A stretch of 64,000 nt of DNA from Turbatrix aceti. Lineage: Eukaryota; Nematoda; Chromadorea; Rhabditida; Panagrolaimidae. The stretch covers positions 1,116,001-1,180,000 of the forward strand of contig OZ017768.1 of NCBI GenBank assembly GCA_963969345.1, read 5' to 3'. The notes beneath the pieces were generated by a model. It made no database searches and was not told the DNA's origin. It was given only the letters and a program-made list of their open reading frames with translations. Below, piece by piece: positions 44,592-58,430 of the stretch. The position numbers and the translations under genes were made by a program. The first letter of the stretch is position 1; each line of letters begins with the position of its first letter.

Positions 44592-47500
44592 AGTTTTCAA
44601 CCAAAATGAAAGTTAGTATACATTTTCAAATCGTCACAAAATTCTGAATCAAATACGGTAACTGAAATTACAATAAAAGCCATTGTTTTCGAAATAAATA
44701 TCAATTAAATTTTTAATTAAATTTAAAAACACATGATTATAAAAAAGTGCCTGACAATCAAAAATTCAACTTTTAGTACTTTTTTGAATGCAATGTGGCA
44801 CTGAAATCTTATTATGTCGTTCAATTTTAAAAATAATAAAGCCAAAAACTCAGCTCGGACAAAACAACGTATCATGAAAGTGAACCCTTCCAAAACAATC
44901 AATGCGCACCCCATCCCTCCAGTTCAATAAAAAAGCCGACAAATGAGGAGTACTCGTAAACTACTCGCGTTTAGAAGAACACAGTTGCAGTTGCAATTGA
45001 TCAGCGAAAACACAGATAGAAAGCAAAAGGGTATGGAATGCGATGAGGACACTCCCCATCCCTCGTTTCTCCTCTCACTTGGGTAGTAACCTTCTAACTT
45101 TTTTTTCTTCTTTCTCTTTTGGAAGCGGCAAGCATGCAAGCTCTTTGGAGAGTGAGAACAAAAAATTCAGGGTATGTGTGAAAGAAAGAAAACTCAAAAA
45201 TACTAATGTATACGTCAGCGAGGATTGAAAAATATTAAAACAGAGGAGGGGTAAAAAAGTGAGTCAAGCTGTGAATAGGACCGCCAGCTGTTGTCGATGA
45301 TGCTTGCAAACCAAACGGGAGTCCGATAGAAAATAGGAAGGAGGGGGTAGACATGAACTGACTAGACTACAACCAACCGTGGCTGGCCCTGGGTGCAGAT
45401 GGTTTAGTTTCGCCAGGCAAAAAATGAGATGGATATCTATCGTTTAAACGAACGCAAATGTACTATAAATTATCGAATAGCCTAACAACAAGCACCATGC
45501 TAACCAGTCTCAAAAAAAGAAGGAAACACAAAATTATTTCCGGTACTAATTTCGCGGACTCGGCCAAATAAATACATAAGTGACCAACAGCAGCTGCTCC
45601 GTGCTGGTGCTGGGGTTTGTTGTTGCGGTCATCTCGTTTCCATCGATTGACCCCTTACCGGTCGCCGTTCCCCCTCCTTTTTCTTTCTTCGGCGGTCGGG
45701 TTTGGTTTGCCGGGTTTGCCGCCCGCCACCCACCCATCCGACCACGGTCGCGGTTGTGGTCGGACGACCGACCGCCCTGCGTATTGGTCGTTCAAGTGGT
45801 GGGAAAACAAGACACCAGGAAATTTTGAGAAGGTGCCAAAAAACCAAAAAAAGGCAAAGACAAAATCATTTGAGCCTGGGTGGTCCGTCAGCCAACTGTT
45901 TACCATTTTTCCATGGGTTAACAGATGCGCGGGGGATTCCTACTCAAAGGATGGAAACTGATGAGTCTGATGACAGCTAAGATGAAAAGAAGAAGGAAAC
46001 CAAGAAAGGCAATGACTCATCACTTTCCTCCCGCCACATTCTTCTTCTTCTTCCTTCTTTTTTGCTTTCATCACGGTGTTTGCTTGGTTGTGTGCTTGTC
46101 GGCGGGCAGCGGCCCGAGCAGTTCAGTTCGTGGGCGATAACATCGTGTTTTTCGCTGTCGTTGCCGGGCTATCCCTGATGTTTTTCCCTTTTCTCCCTCT
46201 GGTCAAAACAATTTGGTCTCAAACTCACACAAGCGCAGCCAGCGCGGAGAGGGGTTTGGTCGGAGGAACAACACAACGGACAATGGACAATGAGCAATTA
46301 ACAAAAATGGAACGAACACAAAGTTTACTAAATAAATAGGTTGTTTGTACGCAAGCAACAAGTTACAACAAATCAGAAACAAACAAAGAGTTTGGCGACG
46401 TCGAATCTTGAAGATGGATGGTTATGGACCCTGAGACGGAAAAGAAATATGAGTGTGCCGAGAGAAAACTTTTTTTGTAGACAGATATAGTGCCTCATTT
46501 TTTGTCACAGTGATTTGTGTATTCGATGCGCTACAATTTTTGTAACAAGTGAGTGCAATACATAAATCAGGCAAACGGACAATACACTTCAAAGAAAACC
46601 ATTTTTTGCCTTTCTTTGAAAAAAAATAACTGTACAATACAGAAAAAAAGAAAATTTTTTTGAATATGCGATTACGTGACTGACCGTCGAAGAAATACGG
46701 CCGCAAAAAAACAACAAGGATAAAAAAGTCAAAACCCAGCTTAACTTGTAAACGAACAAAAGAAGATGATAGAATTCGACTTTGAAGGACAAAATACTTC
46801 CAAACGTCTAAAAAACCCATCAACAACAGAGGAATAGTATGAATTATGTAGGTGGTACAACACGAAGGTTGTTTCGGAAACAAACGATCTGTAACAAGGA
46901 CAACAAGATTGAAAAACGAAAAAAAAAAGACGGAAACTATAAGACTACAAAAAATGGCAAGATCAAAAGAAACAGCTTGCTTTGTAAAAAAATAAATTAT
47001 TACCCCGTCGCGACAGTTTTTATGATATTTTTTTTGGCATGACGAATTTTTCCGTAAAAAATCATTGACCTTTCAACAAATCCGAAAGTTCATTTGGTAC
47101 GACTGACCGAATGTGGTTTGTGGAGGCACGTAAGTGACCTAAAAAAGTTCAAAACGAGAAACAATATTAGAGCATGTTACATACGTGCAAATAAGGTTTT
47201 TTGTCTGACTTCTGACGGCACTTTTTATGGAATTTTTATTGCAATAAATTTTTTTATTAATATTTCGCGTACACAACGAAAATAAACTTTAACCGTTGGA
47301 CCAAAGGTTAAAATGGGGTACGTTCGATTTTGGATTGCACATGTTCTTCGAATTTGCAATTTTGGGACGTCATCAATTACGTATATAGTATACAAAACAG
47401 AAAAAAACGTAATGCTAAGTTCAAAACAAAAGAAAAATTCAAACAAAAAAAAGAAAAACATACGCTTTTTTGGCGGACAATTATGCACCATTTCCTCAAT

Positions 47501-50500
47501 TTTTAACGTAATGCAAAACAAAAAAAAATTCAAAATCATGAATTCTTCTAAAACCAGTCCCATAAAACAACATGAACACTCGCACCAGTTAAAAAAACAA
47601 ATCATTCTAGTACATAAATTATTATAATAATATTATAATTGCATTTTGTGAATCCTTTTTTGAATTTTACATCTTCCGTCAAACGTTTTCTGTGTACTTA
47701 CAAGATTGTTAATGCATCTAAAAAAACGTATTACTAAAACTAGACATACATAATGATACAAAAAATTGTATAATAAAAAAAATGAACGTCCGCTTTGTGT
47801 TATAAAACGATCAACTGGTGCAAATACGAATCATCCCATCCCGCTTTACGCGCACGCCGGTAAACAATTCCACAAAAACTCCAATTACACAGACACTTTG
47901 GGTTCTGGGGGTGGATGTAAGGATGGATGAGGCAAGAAGAAGATGAGAAAAAGTAAAAGAAAGAGATTTTTAAAGACCCGACGAAGTACACGAACAATTT
48001 GATCGTAAACGGACGATTGGGTGAAAAAAAAGATAATAAATGCTGGTATCGCTCATAAAAAGAACATTGCCGCAAGTGGTCAAGCGTTGATGGCGGCGCT
48101 TTGGCAGACGGGGTATGATAGTATTTTCAGAGCTTCACCACATCAGATCAAGTTTCACAACGCACACGTAGTATGTATAGCTTGCCTGAAGCCAGCTGGA
48201 TCATATCCCCTTCAGCAAGATATAAAGTTGACGAAAGAAGAAAAAAAAGAAGCGATCACTTGCAAACAGCTACTATACTTATATCTATTGTTTGATACAC
48301 CCGCCCGTAGTCGCCTCATTCCGTCATCAAGCAGTGCATCCGACTTATCCCATCATAACTGACTCTAGTGCGGCAGACAAACAACGAACGACGAACGAAA
48401 AAAAACAGACGGCAGCGATAGCCACATGTGTTTTAGCGACGGCTGAAAAAAGGATGAAGAATGAAAAAATGTCTAGATTATATTAGACAAGTCAGCTAGC
48501 CGCCAGCTAAACCGTTGTGATGATAATGTGACAAAAGGGAACTAAAATTAAGGCTCGAGGATGGATGACTTGCACAAATGTTATTCAGTCCAGATTTTGG
48601 TTTTTTAGGGTTGAATTTTTCTTGGATAGACATTTGCTGCTAGCAATATTTTTTTTGTTAAAATTCGAATTTCAACAATTTGTAAAATGTTGAAATTTGA
48701 GAAGAGTAAAGGATAATTTGATTATTTTGTTGCAAAAAGTACAAAAAAAATTTAAACGCTTATTTTTAAACGATAGGAATGTTTTTAGATGTTTCTGCAC
48801 TTTAAAAAATGTATTAAAGTTGGCTTTAAAAATCCATAGAAAAAAATCATAAAAATTTTTCACTCCAATAATACCCAAAAAAATCACTTGAAAATCTCAG
48901 AATCCAAATATCCCATTTTTTCCCTTCTTCAATCCATTACACTAATCCATCAGTGGTCAGTGGACCAGAAGGAAGGAACGGGTCTAAGCCTGTGAAAAAG
49001 ATAGAGTGGTGACAGGGCCAAGGAAGAAAGCTCTTATCCCAGTGTTGGCAGGAAAGAAGACATCATCGGCTGGTTGCCGCAGAGCAGAGCGAAACGCGCA
49101 TCTCTGTATCTCGTTATTTCCGAGACCCCAAGGCCAAGCGGGGCCAAGAGCAGGGCAATGGCTGGTGGTTGTGGTCAGTAGGCAGCACCATTGGAATAGA
49201 TGGAACACTTGCCACCTATAAATGTGAGAAAGAAAGGGAGAAAGTGGACGACTCTTTCATCCTGGGAGAGATGGGATGGGTGAATTGGCAATAATAAGCG
49301 ATTTGTTAGATGGGTAAGTCGGTGTAAGAGCGGGAGCTTTGGAAAGAATGTAACAAATTGGTAATATGGTGGGTGCTAATTAGTTTGTTGTTTGGTGCTG
49401 TTGTAAGTGGATGAATGACTGATCGGAAATGCATTTCGTAAATATACTTTTTTAAACAGTTGACAATTTTTTATTTAAAAAATTTAAATTTGATTGAAAA
49501 AATAAAATTACAGATTACAGTTAAAAAAAATTTTTCGAAAAATCAACGCTTTTCAAACAACAATGCTTCTCAACAGCAGATCTGATCACAAAACAAGCAG
49601 AAACATGCCATTCCACAAATTTTATGTATCGCGGCTGTCAAAAAAAACGATTTCCTTCTCTTTGTGATGACCCCAAAAAAATTTGTAAGTGTCCATAAAA
49701 CTGAGCCATCAAGTTGTATAGGATTTTTTATGCCCTGAACAACAGACGGACATCAAATAATTTTTTGATTTTTCAAGTGCCTAGCAACTAAGTTTGGGAG
49801 AAAAAATTGTAATTTGAAGATGATCATCACTCAAGTTTGCAAGCAAGCATCAATTGCATTTCTCCAAATTTGCCCTCTCCCCTTGCGTGAGTGAGCAAAA
49901 GCATCGGATCAACAAACAAAAGCCACCGACACTATAAATTTTGACTTCAATTGTGTGGACTGAAGAAGAGAAAACGACCCAGTTGACCTCAAAAGAAGCG
50001 GAAGAAGGAGGTATAAAATAGCACGAAAAAGGGAAGGAGGACAGCTAAAAGACTATCACGCTTCGTTGACCCTAACGACACAATGAGTCGGCACGCAGCT
50101 CGGTCATTGACACGGTGACTACTGACGACTTTCAAATTTTTTGAAGTTTGACAAAACTTCCTGTTGTAAGTCGGAAGGGGAGAGGTTGCATAATTATATA
50201 GCTGCGATGTTGAAGGTATTTTGAAAAAATAATATAAATGCCACTGAATCATGTGTATTCATACAGGTTTTGCCAAAATAGATTTTCTATTTTTTTCCAA
50301 CCAAAAGAAACCATAAAATAAGCGTGCTTGGAATCCAAAGTTAATTGAATGATGAAAAGTGTTGAAAAAATTATGTAAAAAAAATTTGCCCGAAACATAA
50401 AAGTCCGGTAAAAGTCTCCCCTAAAAACAGCTGTCCGCAAGATAATACAAAACAATCCAAAAAACATGCCGTAGGTTTTTTCTTTCACATATAAAGTGCT

Positions 50501-53280
50501 TTTTTAGCGCCGCTATTGACATGCAAAAAAAGAGAGAGGGGATTGTACGACCTGACGAAAATGCGATAAAAATTGTGTAGACGCCGCCGAGCAACAGGGT
50601 GAGGGGGAGGGGAAGGAAGGTATAGGATTGCACCGTTTCCCTCCTTTTTTCTTTACATTGTTACGGCTTTGAGGTGAAACCAGAATGAAACCAATCAACA
50701 TCACCGACACGCCATAGATAATAATGCAAATAAGAGGCTTCATGGGGGGTTGTAGCAATTCACGGACAACGATAGTGATTCAATAAACCAAACCGGAAAA
50801 AGATAGATTACACAAATGATCAAATGTGATTGATTTTTTGTGCCAACAACAGAAAATGTATCAAAAAATTGTATTTAAGAAAAATTAATTGTGTGTTAAA
50901 AAAGTGTATTGCATGGAACGCATAAATATACATATATTTTTCAACAAAAAATATATACTTTTTTAAACAAACGTAATACATTATTTTTTTGTAAAAAGCT
51001 TGCATGCAGGCGTACAGAAAATCTAACGGACTATAAAAAGGAGGAAAAAAATTCATTGTTCGCGGGAGGGCTGAGGATTAGCAATACGTATTGTTTACGT
51101 CGTTTCAATTGCTAGAGGTGTGGCGGTATGAAAGAGAGGTGGTTCTATAGATTTAATATTCTACAGGTGCACAAACAAAAGTTATGACACATAAAACTAT
51201 GTATGTATGTGTGATTCAAACATTCATAGGGAAGAGCATTCAACGGAATTTTTTATATCAGTTGAAATAATATCATGTCTAATCGTTCCTCCAAATTTTT
51301 TTCCGCAAATCGCACTTTTTTTTACCGAAAAAAATATTACTGCATGTTTTGCATCTAACTTTCATGGATGCGAAAACTTTTTTAACTCGTTGGAGAAAAA
51401 GAGGCGGAGCTAGCTAAAAAAAAACAGATTGAGTACTTCACCCCACCTTGACTGGTGGAATGAAAAATGATGTGTCACATAAAATTGAAAAAAATGTATA
51501 ATATACTGAAGCATGTTCCTAACCCTTTAGCACGTTGTAAAAATATAATTGTTAAAAAAACTATGAAAATTTAAAAAAATTTAAAAAAGTTTGTTGAAGT
51601 TTATATGCATTTTATATTAATAAAAATTTGGCTTTTAAAGCCAAAACTTTACAAAAAATGCGTCATTACACACCTTGACAAACGATATTACAAATTGTTC
51701 CTTGTCGGTGGCAAAATAGCCGCAAAACAAAAGTAAGGTAACCGACAGAGATAAATCATTTCCGCGACGTTCAAAGTCGGAACGAAAGAAGCCTCGGCAC
51801 AAGTACAAAACTCCAAAGGCCAACCAGGGTAGATGGAACTCACAAGTGTTAATGAACTGAAGGGCAGCTGGGTAATCAATCGTGAATTAATGAATGACCG
51901 ATGGGAAAAACGGAAATTGAGTTGCAGGGCAAAATACAAACGTTTGCAGGAGGATAGCCAGGTGAAAGCTATGTGAGAAGTAATCAGCTGTTGCACTTGC
52001 AAAAAAAAAGTTTGTGAAAGCCGTGATCTGGAGAAGCTGTCAAGAGTGTGTTTTTTTTATTTATGACAACTTGTAGCTTAAAAAAAGCTACTGAACAGCT
52101 AACTAAGCTCAACGAAGAAGCAAAAATAGCTCAAAAGTTGTGCAAACAGTACAAAAGTTACAAACATTTTTTCAATGATTAAATTAGCCATTTTTTTAAA
52201 ACAAGGTTACCGACACATACATTAAATTTTACATTACTTTTTTATTTATTTATTTATTTCACAATTACTCAGTGGTTGGTTATCATTAGACCAAAAAAAA
52301 TTAAAAATTAAATTTTTTAAATCAAAAATGCGATTGTATGAACGAAAGTGAAAATTATAAAAAGGCAGCTAACATTAATAAGTGCGTTATGTGCATGGAG
52401 AACATGGTTGTGCAATCATAACCAAAATGCATTTTGTACGATCACTAGTATAATTTATTTTGAAAATAAAATCGGAGCTACTGCGGCGCCAAGCCGCATA
52501 CTATAGTATAGTAGCATGCATGAGCACTCCCCCACCCACTTCTTCCCCATCGACTTCTACAACCAGCAAACAAGCGGCGATCGTAACAACGATCACAAAA
52601 GCCCGTGAAAACGCAAACGCTACACCAACATGCATAAAATTGCTTTGACCAATACTTACGATTCCCTTTTTCTCTCTCGGAGGGTAGGAGGCATAAATAC
52701 GAGACCCCTGACACCATAACATGTGTCACGATTGTGTTATTAGCGTGTACGAACAAATTATGTTTGGATAATTTATGCTCAAAGCTGACACACATGTGCA
52801 AAGATTCATGCATGCAAGCAAGCAGGAAAAAGAGAAGAAAAGAGAGATCTATGTGATTTGACCGTCAAATCGAATCGACAAAGGTGATTTGTTGTAATAA
52901 ATTGAAATAGGCAATTCATCAACGTCATCCCAAATTAGTGTGCGGATTTGCAGGAATTAAATGGAATTTTCATGAAATGATGAAAGTGATCCTGATGTAC
53001 TAGCAGTGTATTGGAATTGCATAAATCACGCAAAAAATTATTTTGGATTAAAAAAGATATGTGCAACCTGCCAAACAACGAAAAACTGCTCAAAATAAAT
53101 TTTTGTATAAAAAATTTTTTGTATACCAAGATTGCACAAGTGCACCTGTCAAAAAACCAACAAGTGGATGTCGTATTTATTTCCTGTTTTTTGTGCAAAT
53201 GTCTTTTATATTTCTGTGTCAAAACTAGCTGAAATAAAAAAAAACTAATTCGTGACCGAAAGCTTTCGTTTAGACACTTA

Positions 53281-53475
53281 CGGATGAGGGAAACCCCCTC
53301 ATCCTTGTCCAAAAATTCTAAATTACCAAAGACCTGGATTTCTGCCGGGTTCAGAACTTATATATTTAAAATGATCTGTCAAGGGAATCAAGGTAAAAAT
53401 CTACACACTTTCCGTTGTGTCGCAGAGCGAAGACAGAGAAATGAGAGAAAATACACCTTCTTTTGCTGAACTTTC
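53281..53475 (+). repeat. Single arm of a foldback repeat family
   Basis: Matches the left arm of the element at 54585-55236 (shared words TGTCCAAAAATT, GCATTTCTGC or GGATTTCTGC, GTCAAGGGAAT, GAGAAA.ACACCTT). No inverted partner is adjacent. Confidence 0.6.
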
Positions 53476-54110
53476 CCAAAAAAGCAAAGCTGTGATCGGC
53501 ACATAAAAATACTGTTACTTGGCATTTATTGTCTTCAACTGCCAATGACAACAATCCAAAAATATAAACACATAAATTTGCCAAAAACATAAATAAACGT
53601 AATTCAGAGCGGTTTACAAATCACCACACCATCCCCATGATTTATTCATTTTCCTGCCGAGAAAAAAAAGCAGGAGCGCCTTTTATCATTATTAGTTAGC
53701 AAACAGCAAACATTTACCAAACGGACTCTGGGCAGTGACCGAGGAGGTAGCCAGCAAGCCGGCTAGCTTCTTTCCCTCACATCAGTCAGCGGCATCCGAG
53801 AAAACAAGCCAAGCCGTTTTGGTCGTGCTTGACCTGTTGGGCTTGAGAAACCGAGCAAGAGGAAGAAGACTGGTGTCAGTCTCACATGGGAGAGACAAGA
53901 GAAAGGGAAGAAGGAATGTTATACTACGACGATGAATAGATAAACGGTAATATGGTTTGGTTTACACGCGATGAAATAAAAGCGTGCAAACATGGTAGCT
54001 GTATACATATACATAAGGGGCATCGAATATTAAATCAAGCAAGCTTATAGCCTATTTGTACTACCTGGGGCCGGTTAAAAAAACTTACAATGGAAAGAAA
54101 GAAAAAATAT

Positions 54111-54170
54111 GGTGCTCTCAACACGAAATTTTATTTATGACAGAAATCAAGTTTTCGTGTCAAGAGCACT
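54111..54170. repeat. Short inverted repeat of the GTGCTCTCAACACGAAA word
   Basis: GTGCTCTCAACACGAAATTT (from 54113) and AGTTTTCGTGTCAAGAGCAC (ending 54169) are imperfect reverse complements about 20 nt apart. Confidence 0.6.
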
Positions 54171-54584
54171 TTTTTTCAAAAATCCTTTGTTTTAATTTTT
54201 TTGACGTTAACCAATTTTTTGAAGTTTAAAATTTGTTTGCCAGTCAGTGCCTGTCCAAGAGAAAGGCAAACAAACTCCTGCTAACGACGAGCCTAGCCTC
54301 AACAAGTTGCATGCATACAACAAAAAAGTGTCTGAAAAAAATGCTACATTTGTCGCGAACACCATTATAAAAAAACAGCAGACGAATGAAAAGGAATGAG
54401 AACGCCGAAACTGCAAAATGCACGCAACAAGTGCCGCACTGCCAGCGTCGGCTCACGGCATCCGTTCTGAATGCCGTAGCGGTAGTGGGTGGTATTTGCT
54501 CAAGTAGCTTATAAAGCGTCTGTTACAAACGGGTACGGAATATGGCCGCAAAAAACCTGCGAAAAATAAAAAAAATTACAATTT

Positions 54585-55236
54585 TGCGGACGAGGGGACC
54601 CCCCCATCCATGTCCAAAAATTAGATTATGCCAAACACCTGCATTTCTGCTGGGCTTGGAAATTATATTCACCTTAGATTTGTCAAGGGAATTGAACCGA
54701 CGACAAGGCCATCAAAAATCTTTATAAGAAAAATGAAGCGCAAGGTTTGTTTCTGTTCAGAGCAAAAACAGAGAAATCAGAGAAAAAACACCTTTTCTGG
54801 CCAAAAGCGCTGACAAATAAAACAAAAACAAAAAAAGTTGACAAAGAAAGTCGTGCGCAATCTAAAAAACAGATCAGCATGAGATTTAGCGTTAACAGAT
54901 CTGCAAATTTAAAAAATCAAACAAATAAAATCATTATGCAATTATGCAAAATTTCATGCCCCACAAAAAATCTAAATTTGGTGTTTCTCGTGTTTTTTAT
55001 TTTTGTAAGCGCGAATTGTAAAGAAAAAGTGCATTTTCTCACGTTTCTCTGCTTTATCTCTGCGCGCAGACAACATCAGCGCAAAACCTTTTCTTAAAAG
55101 TAAATTGAATGTCCGAAAAATCGGTTTTATTCCCTTGTCAAATCAAGGTAAATATAAGTTCCAAACCCAGCAGAAATGCAGGTGTTTGGCATCTAAAATT
55201 TTTGGACTAGGGTGGGGGGTTTTCCCCGTCCACATT
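54585..55236. mobile_element. Foldback (MITE-like) element
   Basis: Arms of about 200 nt in inverted orientation: left from GGACGAGGGGACCCCC through GCCAAACACCTGCATTTCTG and GTCAAGGGAAT; right is the reverse complement, ending GGGGTTTTCCCCGTCC. The inner parts (GAGAAA...ACACCTTTTC) also pair imperfectly. The middle has no coding capacity. Target duplication is not obvious. Confidence 0.7.
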
Positions 55237-57585
55237 TTTTTATACAATTTACGACAATTCGTTATCCAAATTTAAAAAAATTAAAAAAAAAACGGGTATG
55301 TGCGACAGAAAAATGAAATCTATTTTAGCCCCAAAAAGAGGAAGTTGTGAATGACTAGCACGTTAGAATAAAAAAACATCTCTAACGGCATTGGTAAGAC
55401 ATGAAATGAAATAAAGTGAAAGCCGTACGCAAGACTGAAAACGTACGAAAAGAACGACAAACACTCCAACGGCACAGGATTAGCCTTAGGGCGTTCTAAA
55501 GTAGAGCTATTACATTTTTAATGAAAAAAACGTCTACATCGTTGTGCCTCTACAATTTTTAAAAAGCAGTAAAAAAAGAAATTTTCTGAAAGCTTTTTTT
55601 GATGGGATTCAAAAACTAAAATTTATGCAGATCATACATGTTTTTTAATGCATGTTGTCACTTTTCATTATAATCAAAAATATTATATTTAAAAAACGTA
55701 AAAACCATTTTCAGGCACAGATGGCGCCACATACCTCAAGAACAAAATTTTTCCGTCCATGGCAAAACAGGCAATTTTTCCGTTGTTTCCGCTTCAAAAA
55801 GTTTTTTGTTTGTAGAAGCCACAAATACAGAAAAAAATAAAAGGCGTAAAAAGTAAGGTCATTTGTCTTACTATTTCTTTTTCCCAGCCAAAGCAGACGG
55901 CAGGGGGTGCCAAAAAAGTAAGTCAAAAAATATATAGTGTCACATACTGCGGCAGTTAAAGCGACTTTTGCCAGCAGTCATCCATCCATCCATCGGTCAG
56001 TAAACTTCTTTTTTTTAGGGCGGGTGGTTAAAAAATTGCAGAAAACGAAACCCATTTATCTGAATGCCGTTGAAAAAGTCCAAAACATTTGACAGAAAAG
56101 TTTGACGCATCATTTGACAAAGAAGGAGAACAAAAAAGGTCACTGACGCTTCTTTGCTTTTTTTTGGTGACAAAAAAAGGATGTTACTATTTTTGTTTGA
56201 ATTGACGAATTAAAAAAACAACAAAGAGAGAATTGGTTTGCATTGTTAGCAGTGTTTCAAATACGTTCTCAATCGCATGATAAAAAACTGAAAACTATTC
56301 TAAATTAAAAAAAGATAAAAATTTTTATAATTTTAAATTTTGTAAAGAATTTTTCGACTAAAAAAACGTATACAAACATTTATACATATTTTTTGTTGGA
56401 ACAAAAAAGATCAAATTTCAATCATATTTAGATAAAAATATCGTTCTAAAATTTGTTTTATCTAAAAACTGCATCTTTTAATCCAATCGTATAGTTTCTT
56501 AGTTGCGCTAGTTACATATTTTAGTGAGTATTCATAATTCCGGAAACAAGCAAAACAGCTCTCATACAAGACGGATGCAACAAAGTTGACCATCCACCAA
56601 GCAGTTGCAACAATCCCCGAACTAACACGAGACCCTGCATGGAGCACGGGTTGTAATGTCGTTAAAAGATTCATACTCCATCATGCTCGATGTCTCATCA
56701 TTTTCCTATCCCGTCAGAACGCAAGACAACGGAGCTCTAATAACGAAGGGGCTCGGCTGGGGTTGGAGACAGATACCAGATAGCGGCAAACCAATGCATA
56801 CCAAAACGTTTGAACAAACAAGCCGGGGTGCCATCGTTAACCCGAGTTTGCAGTCGCCCCCATGCGCCTATGACCATGGTCTGACGCTGCTGGTGCATTT
56901 GATGGAAAGAGAGGACTCGACGAACGGCACTCCGGGGAGAAAGGGGAAGAAAAAATGACGGTCTTTTAAAATTTGTAGTTTTTTAAAACAAAAAATATTA
57001 AAACGCCATTTTGATTTTAAGGTGCATTAGAGACGTATGTAATTATAATATACAAAAAAATAATTTGATGTAATAATGACAAATAAAAAAAATTCTGAGA
57101 AAACAAAAACCCCAATTTTTAAAATTTGTTTTTCTTTTTTTTTCAAAAACCCCACTCCATGGTTCCGAAATTCCAAACAGAAAATTTCAGCACCGTTGAT
57201 CGTCAGTTTATCCCCATGGCATAGCGTTTCACTTTAGGTTTTTTTCGATCATGTAATGTCAATACTCATCCCAAAATGCATCAATTCAAAACGTGCCAAG
57301 TTTATTTTTTTTCTGGAGCATAAACAGACAGAAAGGGGAAGGGGGGATGCCGGCTGGGCTGATGGATCCAAGATGAATTTTTTTTGATACTGCATGCTTA
57401 CAAAATAAAAGTGTGCTTTGTTAAATGGGCTTCAATACAACTAAATAGGGCTTGATCTGAACAAAATTTGTAAAAAAATAGCAGGCCAAGAAAATTGTTT
57501 TGACCGGATCACGCCTGTTCTGGGTACATTAACTATGATAAAATGTTTTTGCTAAATCCCATAAAGCATCCAAATTCCTTTCTAA

Positions 57586-58338
57586 TTAACAGAGGCCGCA
57601 CGAAGCGGCACAGTACTGTTGCCGGACGGCAGCTGTGTAAAAGCTGTTGGTGCAGAACCCGTTGGCCACCCACGTAGCACAGTTGGAATTGGCGTTGGTG
57701 CACGTGGTGGTGGACGACGTCGACGAGCAGTAGCCACAAGTCCTCCGGCAGTTGGTCTGCATCAGCGACAAATACGCCGAGTTGGAGCACAGACTCGTGA
57801 TAGAAGCACAGTTTGAGGCCGTGTCGGAGCACGTGGTCGACGAACAGATCCCACACGTCCTGGCACAGTTGGCCTGCATGTACGAGTAGTAGTTGACGTT
57901 TTGGCAGAGACTGATCAGACTCGAGCACCCACTGTTCAGGTCACGGCACGTGCCCTGGTTGCAGAGGCCACAGGTCTGGGGGCAGTACTGTGCCATAACC
58001 GTGAGCCAGCTCGAACTCGTGCACTTGTCCACGTTTGAAGCACACGCAATGACACCGGTCGTGTCATCGTTGCAGGCATACTGTGGAAGTTCGCAACAGA
58101 TGGCGCAGGTTCTGGCACACTGCAGGGCCAGTGGTTGCAGACTCGTGACGTCACAGAGAGCCGGGCGCACGCTGCCGGTTTCTGCCACGCCGAAGATCGT
58201 CGCGCACACCGTAAGGTTATCGTAGCAGACCGTAGCGACAGGCATGAGTGTTTCGTTGGTGAATTGGCAGCGAAGCGTTTGGCCTGATGCCATTCCGACG
58301 AGTGCCATCAAGAGAGCAGTAATCATGGCGGTCTTCAT
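57586..58338 (-). CDS. Secreted protein with five ShK-like cysteine domains (left copy)
   Basis: A single exon of 250 aa. MKTAMITALLMALVGMASGQ is a typical signal peptide. Five consecutive six-cysteine modules follow; the last three are clean ShKT modules ending CARTCGIC, CRRTCGYC and CAASCGLC, and the first two are more divergent. ShKT domains are common in nematode secreted and cuticle-associated proteins and need not be toxic; no function is assigned. A CATTCCAG acceptor lies 13 nt before the ATG. TATAAAAG is about 95 nt upstream. The translation matches the copy at 61889-62641. Confidence 0.9.
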   Translation of the reverse strand: MKTAMITALLMALVGMASGQTLRCQFTNETLMPVATVCYDNLTVCATIFGVAETGSVRPALCDVTSLQPLALQCARTCAICCELPQYACNDDTTGVIACASNVDKCTSSSWLTVMAQYCPQTCGLCNQGTCRDLNSGCSSLISLCQNVNYYSYMQANCARTCGICSSTTCSDTASNCASITSLCSNSAYLSLMQTNCRRTCGYCSSTSSTTTCTNANSNCATWVANGFCTNSFYTAAVRQQYCAASCGLC

Positions 58339-58430
58339 GTCGGACACTGCCCTGGAATGATCAAGCGGTTAGAATACTGTAAAAGACACGGAAAGCCGGC
58401 TAATATGATTTGAACAATGTCTCCGAGTGC

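Larger units (their letters stand above)
44605..57290. other. 12.7-kb gene-poor stretch
   Basis: No reading frame here combines family similarity, splice signals and length. The sequence is AT-rich, with poly-A/T runs and scattered GC-rich patches (for example 45590-45780 and 49000-49200). It is upstream of LRCH exon 1, so it may contain that gene's missing 5' exon(s), promoter and long introns. It also contains the foldback repeats at 53281-53475 and 54585-55236. A minus-strand patch at 52500-52640 encodes a short hydrophobic stretch (SRAFVIVVTIAACLLVVE) after a plausible Met, but nothing supports it as an exon. Confidence 0.5.

Noticed and set aside
45546..45980. Overlapping GC-rich frames on both strands around 45.6-45.9 kb
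   Set aside because: Present in several frames at once with low-complexity Pro/Arg content, no splice structure and no recognisable domain.
46390..46420. GTCGAATC-like word considered as a tRNA B box
   Set aside because: No matching A box or cloverleaf arms could be built around it.
46422..46883. 153-codon hydrophobic minus-strand frame
   Set aside because: Phe/Ile/Lys-rich composition expected from AT-rich DNA; no start context, splice sites or family resemblance.
52501..52722. Minus-strand frame with a possible signal or membrane segment
   Set aside because: Single short frame without supporting splice sites; might be a missed LRCH 5' exon but nothing links it.
57619..58225. Open frames on the opposite strand of the ShK genes
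   Set aside because: Antisense shadows of GC-rich cysteine-repeat coding sequence.
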